Shown: positions 50,983-60,410, numbered from the stretch's first letter. The stretch is DNA of 64,000 nucleotides from CAYQLY01 sp964418605 (GCA_964418605.1 CAYQLY010000003.1:186001-250000); one strand, 5' to 3'. Notes: generated by a model from the sequence alone, not told the origin. Numbers and translations: made by a program.

Positions 50983-51729
50983 CTACGTCAACATTCCGCC
51001 ATCCACTTGAATAACTTGGCCAGTGATGTAACTAGAAAGATCTGAAGCTAAAAATAAAGCCAAATCAGCAACCTCGCTAGGCGTTCCTCCACGCTTAAGT
51101 GGGATTGAATCTTTCCACATATCGACAACTTTTTGATCTAGCTCCCCCGTCATCTCTGTTTCAATAAATCCAGGAGCAATCGCATTGGATCGAATATTAC
51201 GTGACCCCAACTCCAACGCTACCGATTTAGTAAAGCCAATAACACCGGCTTTAGAAGCTGCATAATTAGACTGCCCACCATTGCCACTAATACCAACTAT
51301 AGACGTAATATTAATAATTGATCCTTTTTTCTGAGACATAAAATGTTTGATAGAAGCCTTAGTTAAATTAAAAACAGATTTTAAATTCGTATTAATAACA
51401 ACATCCCACTGCTCCTCCGTCATACGCATTAATAGACCATCTTTAGTAATTCCTGCATTATTAACCAACACATCCAATCCTCCAAAATCTTTTAATACCT
51501 GAGCGATCAAATCTTCCGCAGATTTATAACGAGAGGCATCTGATTGATAACCTTTAGCCTTTACACCTGCATGTTGCAACTCTTTTTCTAATGCGACAGC
51601 TTTCTCTACATTAGAAAGATAAGTAAATGCAACATGTGCACCATGTTGTGCAAATTTTTTAGCCATGGCATTTCCTATGCCTTTAGACGCACCAGTTACC
51701 AATATAGTTTTTCCTTCTACTAGTTTCAT
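50983..51729 (-). CDS. fabG: 3-oxoacyl-[acyl-carrier-protein] reductase
   Basis: 248 residues. NADP-binding TGASKGIGNAMAKKFA is at about 12-27, NNAGITKDGLLMRM at 86-99, and the catalytic Ser-Tyr-Lys lies in SIINITSIVGISGNGGQSNYAASKAG. The RSNAIAPGFIETEM and VDGGMLT endings fit FabG. It reduces 3-oxoacyl-ACP in fatty-acid elongation in the cytoplasm. It lies 20 nt downstream of the rhodanese gene. Confidence 0.93.
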   Translation of the reverse strand: MKLVEGKTILVTGASKGIGNAMAKKFAQHGAHVAFTYLSNVEKAVALEKELQHAGVKAKGYQSDASRYKSAEDLIAQVLKDFGGLDVLVNNAGITKDGLLMRMTEEQWDVVINTNLKSVFNLTKASIKHFMSQKKGSIINITSIVGISGNGGQSNYAASKAGVIGFTKSVALELGSRNIRSNAIAPGFIETEMTGELDQKVVDMWKDSIPLKRGGTPSEVADLALFLASDLSSYITGQVIQVDGGMLT

Positions 51730-51749
51730 ATAATTATTTTTTTTACAGG

Positions 51750-52067
51750 TTAATATGTGGGTAAAGAAGAGTCTACTTCATGTGCATAAGCTAGTATTCC
51801 TCCTTTTAAATTATACAAATTATCTAATCCGAATTCAGCTTCAAGCGCAGCAATAGCTGTTGCACTTCGTTTGCCACTACGGCAATGAAAGACTACTTTT
51901 TTATTTTTCAAAATTTCTGAAGCACGATCAATAATCGTTGCCAAAGGAATTAAAAGGCCACCAAGATTTACTAATTCATATTCATGCTCTTCTCGTACAT
52001 CAATCAATTGAAAATCTTCATGATTATCAATCATTTGTTTTAATTCTTGAACAGTTATTTCTTTCAT
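51750..52067 (-). CDS. Single-domain rhodanese
   Basis: 105 residues from ATG 52067; a longer TTG start would give a poor N-terminus. The domain begins EITVQELKQMI, has FQLIDVREEHEYELVNLGG, and the active-site Cys in VFHCRSGKRSATAI (about 62-75), ending in YNLKGGILAYAHEVD. It transfers sulfur from thiosulfate or persulfide donors; the acceptor is unknown. It is in a leftward run with rarD-like and fabG. Confidence 0.88.
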   Translation of the reverse strand: MKEITVQELKQMIDNHEDFQLIDVREEHEYELVNLGGLLIPLATIIDRASEILKNKKVVFHCRSGKRSATAIAALEAEFGLDNLYNLKGGILAYAHEVDSSLPTY

Positions 52068-52098
52068 ACTTCTTAAATAACATTGCAATATAAAAAAA

Positions 52099-53001
52099 TT
52101 ATTTTATGTTTTTACGAGCTTTTATCCATGCGTCATAATTAAATAAAATAATAGCCCCCACTATTAATAAGTAAGCTATTATTTGTAACCGAGGCATAGG
52201 CTCATAAAAATAAAATAAAGCTAATAAAAAGCTAACCAATGGATTCATGTACATTAAAAACCCTATAACTCCTGATGATAACCCTTTCAAAGCATACAAA
52301 TTCAAAAATAAAGGTATAAGTGTAAACACGACAGCAATCACGATAATACGTCTATAAAAACCATCGGATACAGGCGCTTGTCCTACCAATACCGTATAAA
52401 AAGGGGCTAATAAAAAGGCTATGATCAAAAGCTGAATGAGCAATATAAATAAACGATCAATAACTATATTTTTACGTTGACTCACCACATACAATGCATA
52501 AGTAGATCCGACGATCAAACTATAGCCCATCTCACGAAGAGAGTCTTTACCCACCAACACACAACTTATAATACAAATCCCAACAGCCATCCATTGCTTA
52601 CGCGATAATTTTTCATGAATTAAAAAATAACCAAGCACAGCTGTAATCACAGGACAAATAAAGTAAGAGAATGTCGCTGCCTTAATGCTGACATGCTGAA
52701 CAACATATAAGAATACCAACCAATTGGTAGCCAGTAGAAGTCCTCCTATACAGGTTAAACCAAAAAATTTAGCTCTCTGCTTAAATGAAAAAGAACGAAG
52801 TAAAGATGTTGTTTCATAAACCGTTTTTCTTTTAAAAAAGAGAAAAAATAAACCTAGAAAAACAGCTGCAAATACAATACGAAAATAGAGAATCTGCCCG
52901 GCTTGATACTCTCCTAATGCACGAAATGGAATACTCACAAATCCCCAAATTAAAAAAGCGACAATTCCTGCTAAATAATAGTTTTGTTTGCCTGAAGCCA
53001 T
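52099..53001 (-). CDS. EamA/RarD-family transporter
   Basis: 300 residues with about ten membrane helices. AFLIWGFVSIPFRALGEYQAGQILYFRIVFA at the N-terminus and VQHVSIKAATFSYFICPVITAVLGYFLIHEKLSRKQW in the middle follow the RarD pattern, and the C-terminal GVIGFLMYMNPLVSFLLALFYF repeats the fold. Such proteins export metabolites; the substrate is unknown. It overlaps nothing and begins 1 nt after the Fe-S protein stop. Confidence 0.9.
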   Translation of the reverse strand: MASGKQNYYLAGIVAFLIWGFVSIPFRALGEYQAGQILYFRIVFAAVFLGLFFLFFKRKTVYETTSLLRSFSFKQRAKFFGLTCIGGLLLATNWLVFLYVVQHVSIKAATFSYFICPVITAVLGYFLIHEKLSRKQWMAVGICIISCVLVGKDSLREMGYSLIVGSTYALYVVSQRKNIVIDRLFILLIQLLIIAFLLAPFYTVLVGQAPVSDGFYRRIIVIAVVFTLIPLFLNLYALKGLSSGVIGFLMYMNPLVSFLLALFYFYEPMPRLQIIAYLLIVGAIILFNYDAWIKARKNIK

Positions 53002-53002
53002 C

Positions 53003-54400
53003 TTAGCTCAATTTAGTTATCCAATTAAACCGATCTGAAGGAGAAAATTTCCACGGTGTAAAACTTGTCTCAATATTAGCATACATCGCATTCCAGGAAG
53101 CAGGCGCTTTAGATTCTTCCATGGAAATAAACCGACGCAACTCTAAAATGATATCAAGTGGATTAATTAACACTGGACAAGCATCCACACACGCATTACA
53201 AGTTGTGCAAGCCATCACCTCTTCGCGTGTGATATAATCATCTAATAATGTTTTTGCTTTTTCAACATCTATGCCTTTATCACGAATTCTTCCCAACTCT
53301 TCCATCCGATCGCGTGTATCCATCATGATTTTTCGAGGAGAAAGTTTTTTGCCAGTCAGATTAGCCGGACAGACTGATGTACATCTACCACACTCTGTAC
53401 ATGTGTAAGCATCCATTAAATTTTTCCAGGAAAGATCGGTGCTATCCTTTGCACCAAATCGAGCTATCTCAGCTGAAGGTGTTTCATTAGCTTCAGCTAT
53501 ACCAAGCATTGATTTTACTTCTTTTGTAATTGCAGGCATATTGGTCATCTTTCCATCCGATTGTAATCGTGAAAAATACGTATTCGGAAAAGCCAAGAAT
53601 ATATGCAAGTGTTTAGAATACGTTACATAAACTGCAAATGCCATCACACCTAGAATATGAATCCACCAAGTGAGTCGTTCAATAATATGAAGGATTGTTT
53701 CATCTATTCCTTTGAATACAGGTATTAAATAACGACTTACCATAAAACCTAACTCACCTATAGGTACTTTATAACCGACATACATACTTTCAATCTCTTG
53801 TGGAGTCATCCTTTTCATTGCATCCTCAGGTACCATCACGCAGTCATATACTACCTTATTATCCAATATTTCCCCAGAAGCATTCATGATTAAAAATGCA
53901 ATCATCAACACAACCTCTGTGATTAAAATGAGATTAGCATCTAGCCGTGGCCATGATTTCATTTCTTCATGACGCGCACTCAAACGCTTGACTTTAACTA
54001 TATTCCGTCTACATAAAAAAACAATACAGCCCACAATGACAGTTACTGCAAAAAATTCAAATACATTAATAAAGAAATCATAGGAATCACCTAGTAACGG
54101 ACGAAAGATGCGATGCGTTCCTAAAATCCCATCCAAAGCAATCTCCAGCATTTCTACATTAACAATAATAAAACCCAAATAAATAAAAAGATGCAAAAAA
54201 GCCACTAATGGCCGATCAAACATTTTCTTTTGACCAAACGCCATCAAGGCCATCCGTTGAAATCTCTTCCAACGATGATCTTTAATAGGTTGACGCTTCC
54301 CGGATGCAATATTTCTCCACACAAAGCGAATCCGCTTAACCAATAAAAAAGTGGTTACTAAAAGACAACTAACAAAAATCAGCTGTGCAATAACTTTCAT
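53003..54400 (-). CDS. Membrane-anchored 4Fe-4S dicluster protein (heterodisulfide-reductase-like)
   Basis: About 465 residues from ATG 54400. Five or six membrane segments in the first 270 residues resemble the gamma subunit of nitrate reductase. The C-terminal part has two Cys motifs: TCTECGRCTSVCPAN and TCTTCNACVDACPV, each typical of a 4Fe-4S ferredoxin pair, with KLSPRKIMMDTRDR between. This is the membrane/Fe-S subunit of a respiratory heterodisulfide-reductase- or glycolate-type complex. The usual CCG-domain partner is not next to it; rarD follows instead. Confidence 0.85.
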   Translation of the reverse strand: MKVIAQLIFVSCLLVTTFLLVKRIRFVWRNIASGKRQPIKDHRWKRFQRMALMAFGQKKMFDRPLVAFLHLFIYLGFIIVNVEMLEIALDGILGTHRIFRPLLGDSYDFFINVFEFFAVTVIVGCIVFLCRRNIVKVKRLSARHEEMKSWPRLDANLILITEVVLMIAFLIMNASGEILDNKVVYDCVMVPEDAMKRMTPQEIESMYVGYKVPIGELGFMVSRYLIPVFKGIDETILHIIERLTWWIHILGVMAFAVYVTYSKHLHIFLAFPNTYFSRLQSDGKMTNMPAITKEVKSMLGIAEANETPSAEIARFGAKDSTDLSWKNLMDAYTCTECGRCTSVCPANLTGKKLSPRKIMMDTRDRMEELGRIRDKGIDVEKAKTLLDDYITREEVMACTTCNACVDACPVLINPLDIILELRRFISMEESKAPASWNAMYANIETSFTPWKFSPSDRFNWITKLS

Positions 54401-54513
54401 ATCCTTTATCAAGTAATAACCCAAATATACAATCTTAAATTGATAAAAATACCTATAAACCAGACCCCCATTCCCGGGCTTATTATTTTTATTAAATCAG
54501 ACTGCAAAATAAC

Positions 54514-54544
54514 TTGTTAATAGAATAAAAAATCAATAAATTTG
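54514..54544 (+). promoter_or_regulatory. Promoter of tRNA-Phe (TTG-N20-TAAATTTG)
   Basis: TTG at 54514-54516 and TAAATTTG at 54537-54544 precede the tRNA start at 54557 by 12 nt. The spacing fits the Bacteroidota pattern. Confidence 0.6.
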
Positions 54545-54556
54545 CCGCACTTTGTT

Positions 54557-54629
54557 GGTGACGTAGCTCAGTTGGTAGAGCAAAGGACTGAAAATCCTTG
54601 TGTCGGTGGTTCGATTCCACTCGTCACCA
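54557..54629 (+). tRNA. tRNA-Phe (anticodon GAA)
   Basis: The 73-nt cloverleaf has an acceptor stem GGTGACG/CGTCACC with discriminator A at 54629, a D-arm around TAGCTCAGTTGGTAGAGC, an anticodon stem AAGGA/TCCTT with loop CTGAAAA (anticodon GAA at 54590-54592), and a T-arm with TTCGATTCC. CCA is not encoded. Identification is secure. Confidence 0.97.
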
Positions 54630-54654
54630 CACTTCTTCTAAAAAACTTCTTCTA

Positions 54655-55650
54655 TTGATTAATCGCTTATATTTCAATACTGTTTTTATATTTATACTAC
54701 TCCTAGGAAAATATTCATCTCTTTATGCTCAACAGTTTGATTTTTTAAAGCTTCCGACAAACGCATATGTCAATGGCCTAGGAGGCGCAACAACATCGTC
54801 TTTACAAAAAGACATCAATACTACCAATAATAATCCTGCTCTACTATCACCTTCAGATTCTGTAAATTATTTTTCATTTACTCATGCTCCTTTTTTAGCG
54901 GGACTATTCCTATCTTCTGTACAAGCAGGTATTCACTTTTCAAAAATAGGATTATGGGGAGTCGGCATGCACTATCTTAATTATGGCAAAATTGAAGGTT
55001 ATGATGATACCGGCGCACCTATCGGATCATTCTATGCTAATGACTATGCCTTAACTGTGACGCACTCCCATACAGTTGAATCCTACACGGTAGGTGCTAC
55101 GCTAAAGTTAGCAGGATCTTCTTTTATCTACCATCAAGCATGGGCTATGTTATTCGATATCGGCACGATTTACAAACATCCTACCAAAGAATTGCAATTA
55201 GGTATTGTTTTTAAAAACATAGGCATGGTTCTTCAAAAATATACCCCTATCTCATCAGCTTCCATTCCATTCGATGTACAAATGGGAATAACTACACATC
55301 CTTCCCATATGCCATTTAGATTATCTATAACACTACATCAACTCTCGAGAATAGATAATCCTTACTTTTCAACGATTCTCGGTAAGTTTGTAAGCCATTG
55401 CATCCTAAGCGGGGAAATACTAATGAGTAAAAATTTAACCATACAAACAGGTTATAACATTTCAAAAAGAAAAGAACTGCAATCTGACACATCTCCTTTA
55501 GCGGGATTTTCAATAGGCGCTATGCTAGTAACAAAACGAATACAGATGGGAGTAAGTCATTCCTTTTTTCAAACCAAAGGACTAACCTCATTGACACTAA
55601 GCTTATGTCTTACAAAGCCACCTCATAAAATTAAAACACCAAACGACTAA
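54655..55650 (+). CDS. porQ: Type IX secretion system protein PorQ
   Basis: 331 residues from a TTG at 54655; a start at 54598 would lie inside the tRNA, and there is no ATG near the signal peptide (LYFNTVFIFILLLGKYSSLYAQQ). Downstream come FDFLKLPTNAYVNGLGGATTS, NNNPALLSPSD and LWGVGMHYLNYGKIEGYDDTG, which match PorQ. The predicted outer-membrane beta-barrel is long and regular. PorQ is part of the type IX machinery that exports and attaches proteins with C-terminal sorting domains, such as those at 13773-16052, 31178-33229 and 35318-37195. It starts 26 nt after tRNA-Phe. Confidence 0.85.
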   Translation: MINRLYFNTVFIFILLLGKYSSLYAQQFDFLKLPTNAYVNGLGGATTSSLQKDINTTNNNPALLSPSDSVNYFSFTHAPFLAGLFLSSVQAGIHFSKIGLWGVGMHYLNYGKIEGYDDTGAPIGSFYANDYALTVTHSHTVESYTVGATLKLAGSSFIYHQAWAMLFDIGTIYKHPTKELQLGIVFKNIGMVLQKYTPISSASIPFDVQMGITTHPSHMPFRLSITLHQLSRIDNPYFSTILGKFVSHCILSGEILMSKNLTIQTGYNISKRKELQSDTSPLAGFSIGAMLVTKRIQMGVSHSFFQTKGLTSLTLSLCLTKPPHKIKTPND

Positions 55651-55697
55651 AATAACATAAAAAATATAGAATTAACAAAAAAATTATACCGTACACC

Positions 55698-57068
55698 ATG
55701 AAAAAAGATAATAACACCTTTCTTACACCTTCAGAAATTGTAAGCGAGCTTAACAAATATATTATTGGACAGCAAAATGCAAAACGCCATGTAGCCATTG
55801 CCTTACGAAACAGATGGAGGCGTATGCAGGTACCTTTAGATATGCAGCAAGAAATTATTCCTAATAATATCTTAATGATTGGAGCTACAGGAGTAGGAAA
55901 AACAGAAATTGCTCGTCGGCTAGCTAAAATTGCAGATGCTCCATTTACAAAAGTGGAAGCCTCCAAATTTACCGAAGTAGGCTACGTCGGAAGAGATGTG
56001 GAAAGCATGGTAAGAGATCTGGTAGAGCAATCTGTAAGCCTAGTCAAAACACAAAAAAAAGAAGAAGTAAAAGAAAAAGCCTATCTACTAGCAGAGGAGA
56101 TTATTTTAGATGCCCTTATTCCACCTTTACAACCAATAGATTCAACATCTTCTACTCAACCAACTCATCCGGAAGGAAACGAAGAAACAAGAAAACGGTT
56201 CAGAGAAAAAATACGAACAGGTGAACTGGATGATAAAAAAATTGAAATACATATTCAACAAAACTCTGTCGGAGGACTAGGTGTCGTAGGCCCGAATATG
56301 TTAGACGAAACCTCATTACTCAATCTGCAAGAAATGATGAATAGCATGATGCCTAAAAAAACGCGAAAGCGAAAAATAACTATAGCAGAAGCTAAAAAAA
56401 TACTCGTCGAAGAAGAAGCAGCCAAACTTATTGATATGGATGAGGTAAAAGAAATGGCCATTCAAAAAGCAGAAAATGCAGGCATTATCTTCATTGATGA
56501 AATCGATAAGATTGCCAGCACTGGTAATAAAGGAGGAGCTGATGTAAGCCGTGAAGGGGTACAGCGCGACCTTCTACCTATTGTAGAAGGCAGTAGTGTA
56601 AACACTAAATACGGTATTGTAAAAACAGACCATATCCTCTTTATAGCAGCCGGTGCATTTCATTTGGCAAAACCATCCGATCTAATTCCTGAACTACAAG
56701 GACGATTTCCTATACGTGTTGAACTAACCAATTTAACTCAAGATGATTTTTGCCGAATTCTAAAAGAGCCTAAAAATGCGCTAACCAAACAATACCAAGC
56801 CTTATTTGAAGCAGAAGGCACCCAATTAGTATTTGAAGAAAAAGCAATTGATGAGATCGCTGAGATCGCTTTTCAAATCAACTCCGAAATTGAAAATATT
56901 GGCGCTCGAAGATTGCATACCGTCATGAGTCATTTGCTGAATGACCTATTATATAAAATGCCAGATCAATTAAAAAAAGGAACCACTGTTGTCATAACCT
57001 CTGATCTGGTTAAGGAAAAATTAAACGATTTAGTAAAAAATAAAGATTTAAGTAAGTATATTTTATAA
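55698..57068 (+). CDS. hslU: ATP-dependent protease ATPase subunit HslU
   Basis: 456 residues. FLTPSEIVSELNKYIIGQQNAKRHVAIALRNRWRR opens the protein. Walker A is GATGVGKTEIARRLA (about 57-71), the intermediate I-domain spans about 110-245, Walker B is IIFIDEIDKIA (about 266-276) and the C-terminus ends LVKNKDLSKYIL, which fits HslV docking. HslU unfolds substrates for the HslV peptidase. hslV is not adjacent: porQ lies upstream and engB downstream. Confidence 0.96.
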   Translation: MKKDNNTFLTPSEIVSELNKYIIGQQNAKRHVAIALRNRWRRMQVPLDMQQEIIPNNILMIGATGVGKTEIARRLAKIADAPFTKVEASKFTEVGYVGRDVESMVRDLVEQSVSLVKTQKKEEVKEKAYLLAEEIILDALIPPLQPIDSTSSTQPTHPEGNEETRKRFREKIRTGELDDKKIEIHIQQNSVGGLGVVGPNMLDETSLLNLQEMMNSMMPKKTRKRKITIAEAKKILVEEEAAKLIDMDEVKEMAIQKAENAGIIFIDEIDKIASTGNKGGADVSREGVQRDLLPIVEGSSVNTKYGIVKTDHILFIAAGAFHLAKPSDLIPELQGRFPIRVELTNLTQDDFCRILKEPKNALTKQYQALFEAEGTQLVFEEKAIDEIAEIAFQINSEIENIGARRLHTVMSHLLNDLLYKMPDQLKKGTTVVITSDLVKEKLNDLVKNKDLSKYIL

Positions 57069-57072
57069 CCTC

Positions 57073-57675
57073 ATGTCCCCTACTGCACGCTTTATCAGCA
57101 GCCATACTGATCATCGAGAATGCCCACCAGCTGACTTTCCTGAATATGCTTTCTGGGGACGATCGAATGTAGGGAAATCCTCTTTAGTTAATACACTTAC
57201 AAATCAAAAAAATTTAGCCCACGTTTCTGCCACACCCGGCAAAACACAATTAATCAATTATTTTTTGATCGATAAAAACTGGTACCTTGTGGATCTTCCA
57301 GGTTACGGCTGGTCTAAAGTAAGTAAAACAGAACATAAAAAATGGGAAAAAATGATTGAAAATTATTTAATACACCGACCTAACCTCATGTGTGTATTTC
57401 TGCTCATTGACTCTCGCCTGCCTCCACAACCCATCGATGAGGAAATAATGAAATGGATGGCTACAGCAACAATTCCATTTGTACTTGTATTCACTAAAGC
57501 CGATAAACAAAGTAAACAACAAACAACCACATCCATCACACACTACCTTCAGCATCTTACTCAAAAATGGGAAGAGTTACCACCACATTTTGTTACTTCT
57601 TCAAAAGAAAAAAAAGGCATTGAGGGTATTTTAGAGTTTGTAGAAAAAACAAATAAAGATTTTAAAAGAACATAG
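57073..57675 (+). CDS. engB: Ribosome-biogenesis GTPase EngB (YsxC/YihA)
   Basis: 200 residues. The GTPase motifs are G1 GRSNVGKSSLVN (about 29-40), the switch region ATPGKTQLINYF, G3 DLPGYGWSKVS, G4 TKADK and G5 SSKEKKGIEG. EngB acts in assembly of the large ribosomal subunit. It starts 4 nt after hslU and ends 31 nt before the DUF5606 gene. Confidence 0.95.
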   Translation: MSPTARFISSHTDHRECPPADFPEYAFWGRSNVGKSSLVNTLTNQKNLAHVSATPGKTQLINYFLIDKNWYLVDLPGYGWSKVSKTEHKKWEKMIENYLIHRPNLMCVFLLIDSRLPPQPIDEEIMKWMATATIPFVLVFTKADKQSKQQTTTSITHYLQHLTQKWEELPPHFVTSSKEKKGIEGILEFVEKTNKDFKRT

Positions 57676-57682
57676 AACATAT

Positions 57683-57690
57683 TAAATTTG
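57683..57690 (+). promoter_or_regulatory. -7 element TAAATTTG of the DUF5606 gene
   Basis: An exact TAnnTTTG, 16 nt before the ATG at 57707. The upstream -33 box is weak. Confidence 0.4.
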
Positions 57691-57706
57691 CTCATTCATT
57701 TAACCT

Positions 57707-58165
57707 ATGAGACTAGAAGATATTGCATCCATCAACGGAAAATCCGGTTTATACAAAATCATTAAACCTACACGCACTGGTGTAATCGTTGAATCACTTG
57801 ACGAGAAAAAAAATCGTTTGGTTATAACCTCAACTAATAAAGTCTCTATCCTACACGATATTTCTATATATACGACAACCGTAGAAGGCTCTGTACCTCT
57901 CAAAAAAGTACTTCATACCCTGCATCAACAATTCAAAGACCAATGCCCCGTCACCACAGAATCATCGCCGCAAGAGTTAGCTCAATTTATGCTTCAACTC
58001 CTCCCCGACTATGACTCCGATCGTGTCTATATATCAGATATAAAAAAATTAATCACATGGTATGGTTTACTTGTTTCTAATAGCCCTGAAACACTAGCCT
58101 CATTGGAAGAGAAGGAAGAATCAAATGAAACAATATCTTCTACTACAAAGGAAAAAGAAGAGTAG
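57707..58165 (+). CDS. DUF5606 family protein
   Basis: 152 residues. LEDIASINGKSGLYKIIKPTRTGVIVESLDEKKNRLVI and TTVEGSVPLKKVLHTLHQQF, followed by VYISDIKKLITWYGLL, match the DUF5606 family of Bacteroidota. The C-terminus is an acidic, low-complexity tail (LEEKEESNETISSTTKEKEE). No function is known. It is convergent with ldcA, 3 nt apart. Confidence 0.85.
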   Translation: MRLEDIASINGKSGLYKIIKPTRTGVIVESLDEKKNRLVITSTNKVSILHDISIYTTTVEGSVPLKKVLHTLHQQFKDQCPVTTESSPQELAQFMLQLLPDYDSDRVYISDIKKLITWYGLLVSNSPETLASLEEKEESNETISSTTKEKEE

Positions 58166-58168
58166 AGC

Positions 58169-59059
58169 TTAAAAAAGCAAAGCCCCTTTCTGGTCAACAG
58201 AGAGCGTCATCTTCTTCCCACATACAAATGCCTGATTATCGGCAGAATGACCAATGGGAAAATGGTAGCCAACAGGATACGTATACTCACTCACCGCATC
58301 AGCTATAATTTCATAGGCTGTTTTTCCAAAGGGTATGGTATTATCCTTCATATCTGTAAACTGACCAACAACCAACCCGGCTAAGTTTTTCAACTTGCCA
58401 GAACGTTTAAGTTGAATCATCATACGATCAACATGATATAAGTATTCATCAACATCTTCTATAACTAAAATTTTTCCTTCCCACGAACTATCAGAAGATG
58501 TCCCAATACTATTCACCAATAAAGATAAATTCCCACCTATCAATTGACCGGATTGTTTTCCCCATCGGTTCAAGCTATATACCGGTGCTGAAATAGTAAC
58601 ATGCTCACCAAAAAGAATCTTTCTTAATGTTTCTAAAGAAGCTTGAGAAGATGTGGAAAATAAAACAGGTATTGTACTATGAATACTACACACAGCCATA
58701 CGATGTAAATGCAAATGCAAAGCAGTCACATCGCTAAATCCACACACCCATTTAGGATTTTTCTTAAATAACTCAAAATTTAAACGATCAATAAAACGAG
58801 TTGTGCCATAGCCTCCACGAACACAAAAAATAGCACGCATACCAGGATTATCTAACAGCTGCTGAAGCCCACGACACCGCTCATCATCCGTTCCGGCAAA
58901 CTGATGCGACTCACAATAAAGTGTAGAACTCAGATGCACATCTAAACCCCACGATGTCAATAGATCTATGGCAGGCCTAAGTTCCGCAGAAGAAACCTTA
59001 CGCGCTGTAGCTGCCAAAGCTACCTGAGCACCCTTATGAAGAAAAGAAGGAATAACCAT
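58169..59059 (-). CDS. ldcA: LD-carboxypeptidase (S66 family)
   Basis: 296 residues. GAQVALAATARKVSSAEL opens the protein, RAIFCVRGGYGTTRFIDRL (about 74-92) and GFSDVTALHL carry the S66 serine region, and VIEDVDEYLYHVDRMMIQL plus the YPVGYHFPIGHSADN end supply the Glu and His of the triad. It removes terminal D-alanine from tetrapeptides in peptidoglycan recycling. No signal peptide is visible, consistent with the cytoplasmic LdcA type. Confidence 0.92.
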   Translation of the reverse strand: MVIPSFLHKGAQVALAATARKVSSAELRPAIDLLTSWGLDVHLSSTLYCESHQFAGTDDERCRGLQQLLDNPGMRAIFCVRGGYGTTRFIDRLNFELFKKNPKWVCGFSDVTALHLHLHRMAVCSIHSTIPVLFSTSSQASLETLRKILFGEHVTISAPVYSLNRWGKQSGQLIGGNLSLLVNSIGTSSDSSWEGKILVIEDVDEYLYHVDRMMIQLKRSGKLKNLAGLVVGQFTDMKDNTIPFGKTAYEIIADAVSEYTYPVGYHFPIGHSADNQAFVCGKKMTLSVDQKGALLF

Positions 59060-59127
59060 ACAATAAGAAAACCAAAATTACATAAATTGCAAAGACAATT
59101 TACAAACCAGCTCATTCGTTTTAGAAC

Positions 59128-60306
59128 ATGAACCTGTATGAAAATAAATCACGCATCAAGCTCATCATTCTGATAGGCGCCATTATCATCGGGAGTCTAT
59201 CTCTCTATTATACAAATAGCGTCGTCCAACAATTATCTGAACGAGAAAAAAAATATGTAGAACTTTATGCCAATGCGCTCAAATATTCTATTTCAAGTGA
59301 CTTAACGGATGAAATTGAGTTTCTAAATCAACAGATCATCAGCACCAATACCTCTATCCCTGTTATTCTAACTGATCAAAATCATCAACCTCTTGCCTTC
59401 CGTAACCTCGCCTTATCAACTCAGTTACCAGATGAAGAACTTCAAAATAAACTAGTGTCAGAAATGAAAATAATGGCAGGGCAACACATACCTATTGAAG
59501 TTAACTATGGAGAGGGTCCTGTCAATTACATTTACTATAAGGATTCTTATTTATTAAGCCAACTTAAGTACTATCCTTATGTCCAACTGACTGTTATATT
59601 TATGTTTATCCTCCTTGGCTACATGGCGTTCAACTACTCTCGCTCATCAGAGCAAAATAAAGTATGGATAGGTCTAGCTAAAGAAACAGCTCATCAGCTT
59701 GGCACGCCACTCTCCTCTCTCATTGGATGGATTGAATACCTACGTACTGAAAAAAAATTACCTGAAGATATAGTAGAAGAATTAAATAAAGATGTACAAC
59801 GACTGGAAATGATCACCGCACGGTTTTCAAGCATCGGCTCAATACCTGTACTGAAAGAAGAAAACATCATCCAAGTCGTTCAGCATATCGCACAGTACCT
59901 CCAAAAAAGAATATCAGCTCGAATTCCACTTACTATTCATTCTACTATAAATCCGTCGACTACCATTGCTATCAATCGCCCCCTCTTTGAATGGGTTATT
60001 GAAAATATTTGTAAAAATGCTGTAGACGCCATCGGCGAAAAATCAGAAGGAAAAATTGACATCACTATAACATCCGATCCACGAAAGAACATTAGCATTG
60101 AAATAGCTGACAATGGAAAAGGTATACCAAAAAAATTATTCAAAAAAATATTTGAACCAGGGTACAGCAGCAAAAAACGAGGATGGGGATTAGGGCTTAC
60201 ACTTGCCAAGCGCATCATTGAACAATACCACCACGGAAAGATTAGCATAAAACAATCAGAAATAGACCAAGGAACTATTTTTAAAATAATTTTATATACA
60301 AAATAG
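59128..60306 (+). CDS. Sensor histidine kinase
   Basis: 392 residues. Two membrane helices (about 9-29 and 148-166) enclose a periplasmic domain of about 120 residues. There is no HAMP domain; the H-box KETAHQLGTPLSSLIG follows directly with His189. The ATPase domain has FEWVIENICKNAVDAIG (N box), IEIADNGKGIPKKLF (G1), and RGWGLGLTLAKRIIEQYH (G2). No response regulator gene lies beside it, so it looks orphan. The signal sensed is unknown. Confidence 0.92.
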   Translation: MNLYENKSRIKLIILIGAIIIGSLSLYYTNSVVQQLSEREKKYVELYANALKYSISSDLTDEIEFLNQQIISTNTSIPVILTDQNHQPLAFRNLALSTQLPDEELQNKLVSEMKIMAGQHIPIEVNYGEGPVNYIYYKDSYLLSQLKYYPYVQLTVIFMFILLGYMAFNYSRSSEQNKVWIGLAKETAHQLGTPLSSLIGWIEYLRTEKKLPEDIVEELNKDVQRLEMITARFSSIGSIPVLKEENIIQVVQHIAQYLQKRISARIPLTIHSTINPSTTIAINRPLFEWVIENICKNAVDAIGEKSEGKIDITITSDPRKNISIEIADNGKGIPKKLFKKIFEPGYSSKKRGWGLGLTLAKRIIEQYHHGKISIKQSEIDQGTIFKIILYTK

Positions 60307-60402
60307 AATAAAAAATAATAAAAAAGTCCATATTTTGGATATTAAGATATAATTTCAATTTACTTCTTTATACAAGTAATACTTCTACTAGAATTATTTT
60401 CT

Positions 60403-60410
60403 TAAATTTG
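60403..60410 (+). promoter_or_regulatory. -7 element TAAATTTG of the DksA-like/scpB/aroK run
   Basis: An exact TAnnTTTG, 22 nt before the ATG at 60433, so a leader of about 15-17 nt. The -33 box is weak. Confidence 0.45.

Noticed and set aside
54598..54654. A porQ start at 54598
   Set aside because: It lies inside tRNA-Phe and would give an N-terminus before the signal peptide.
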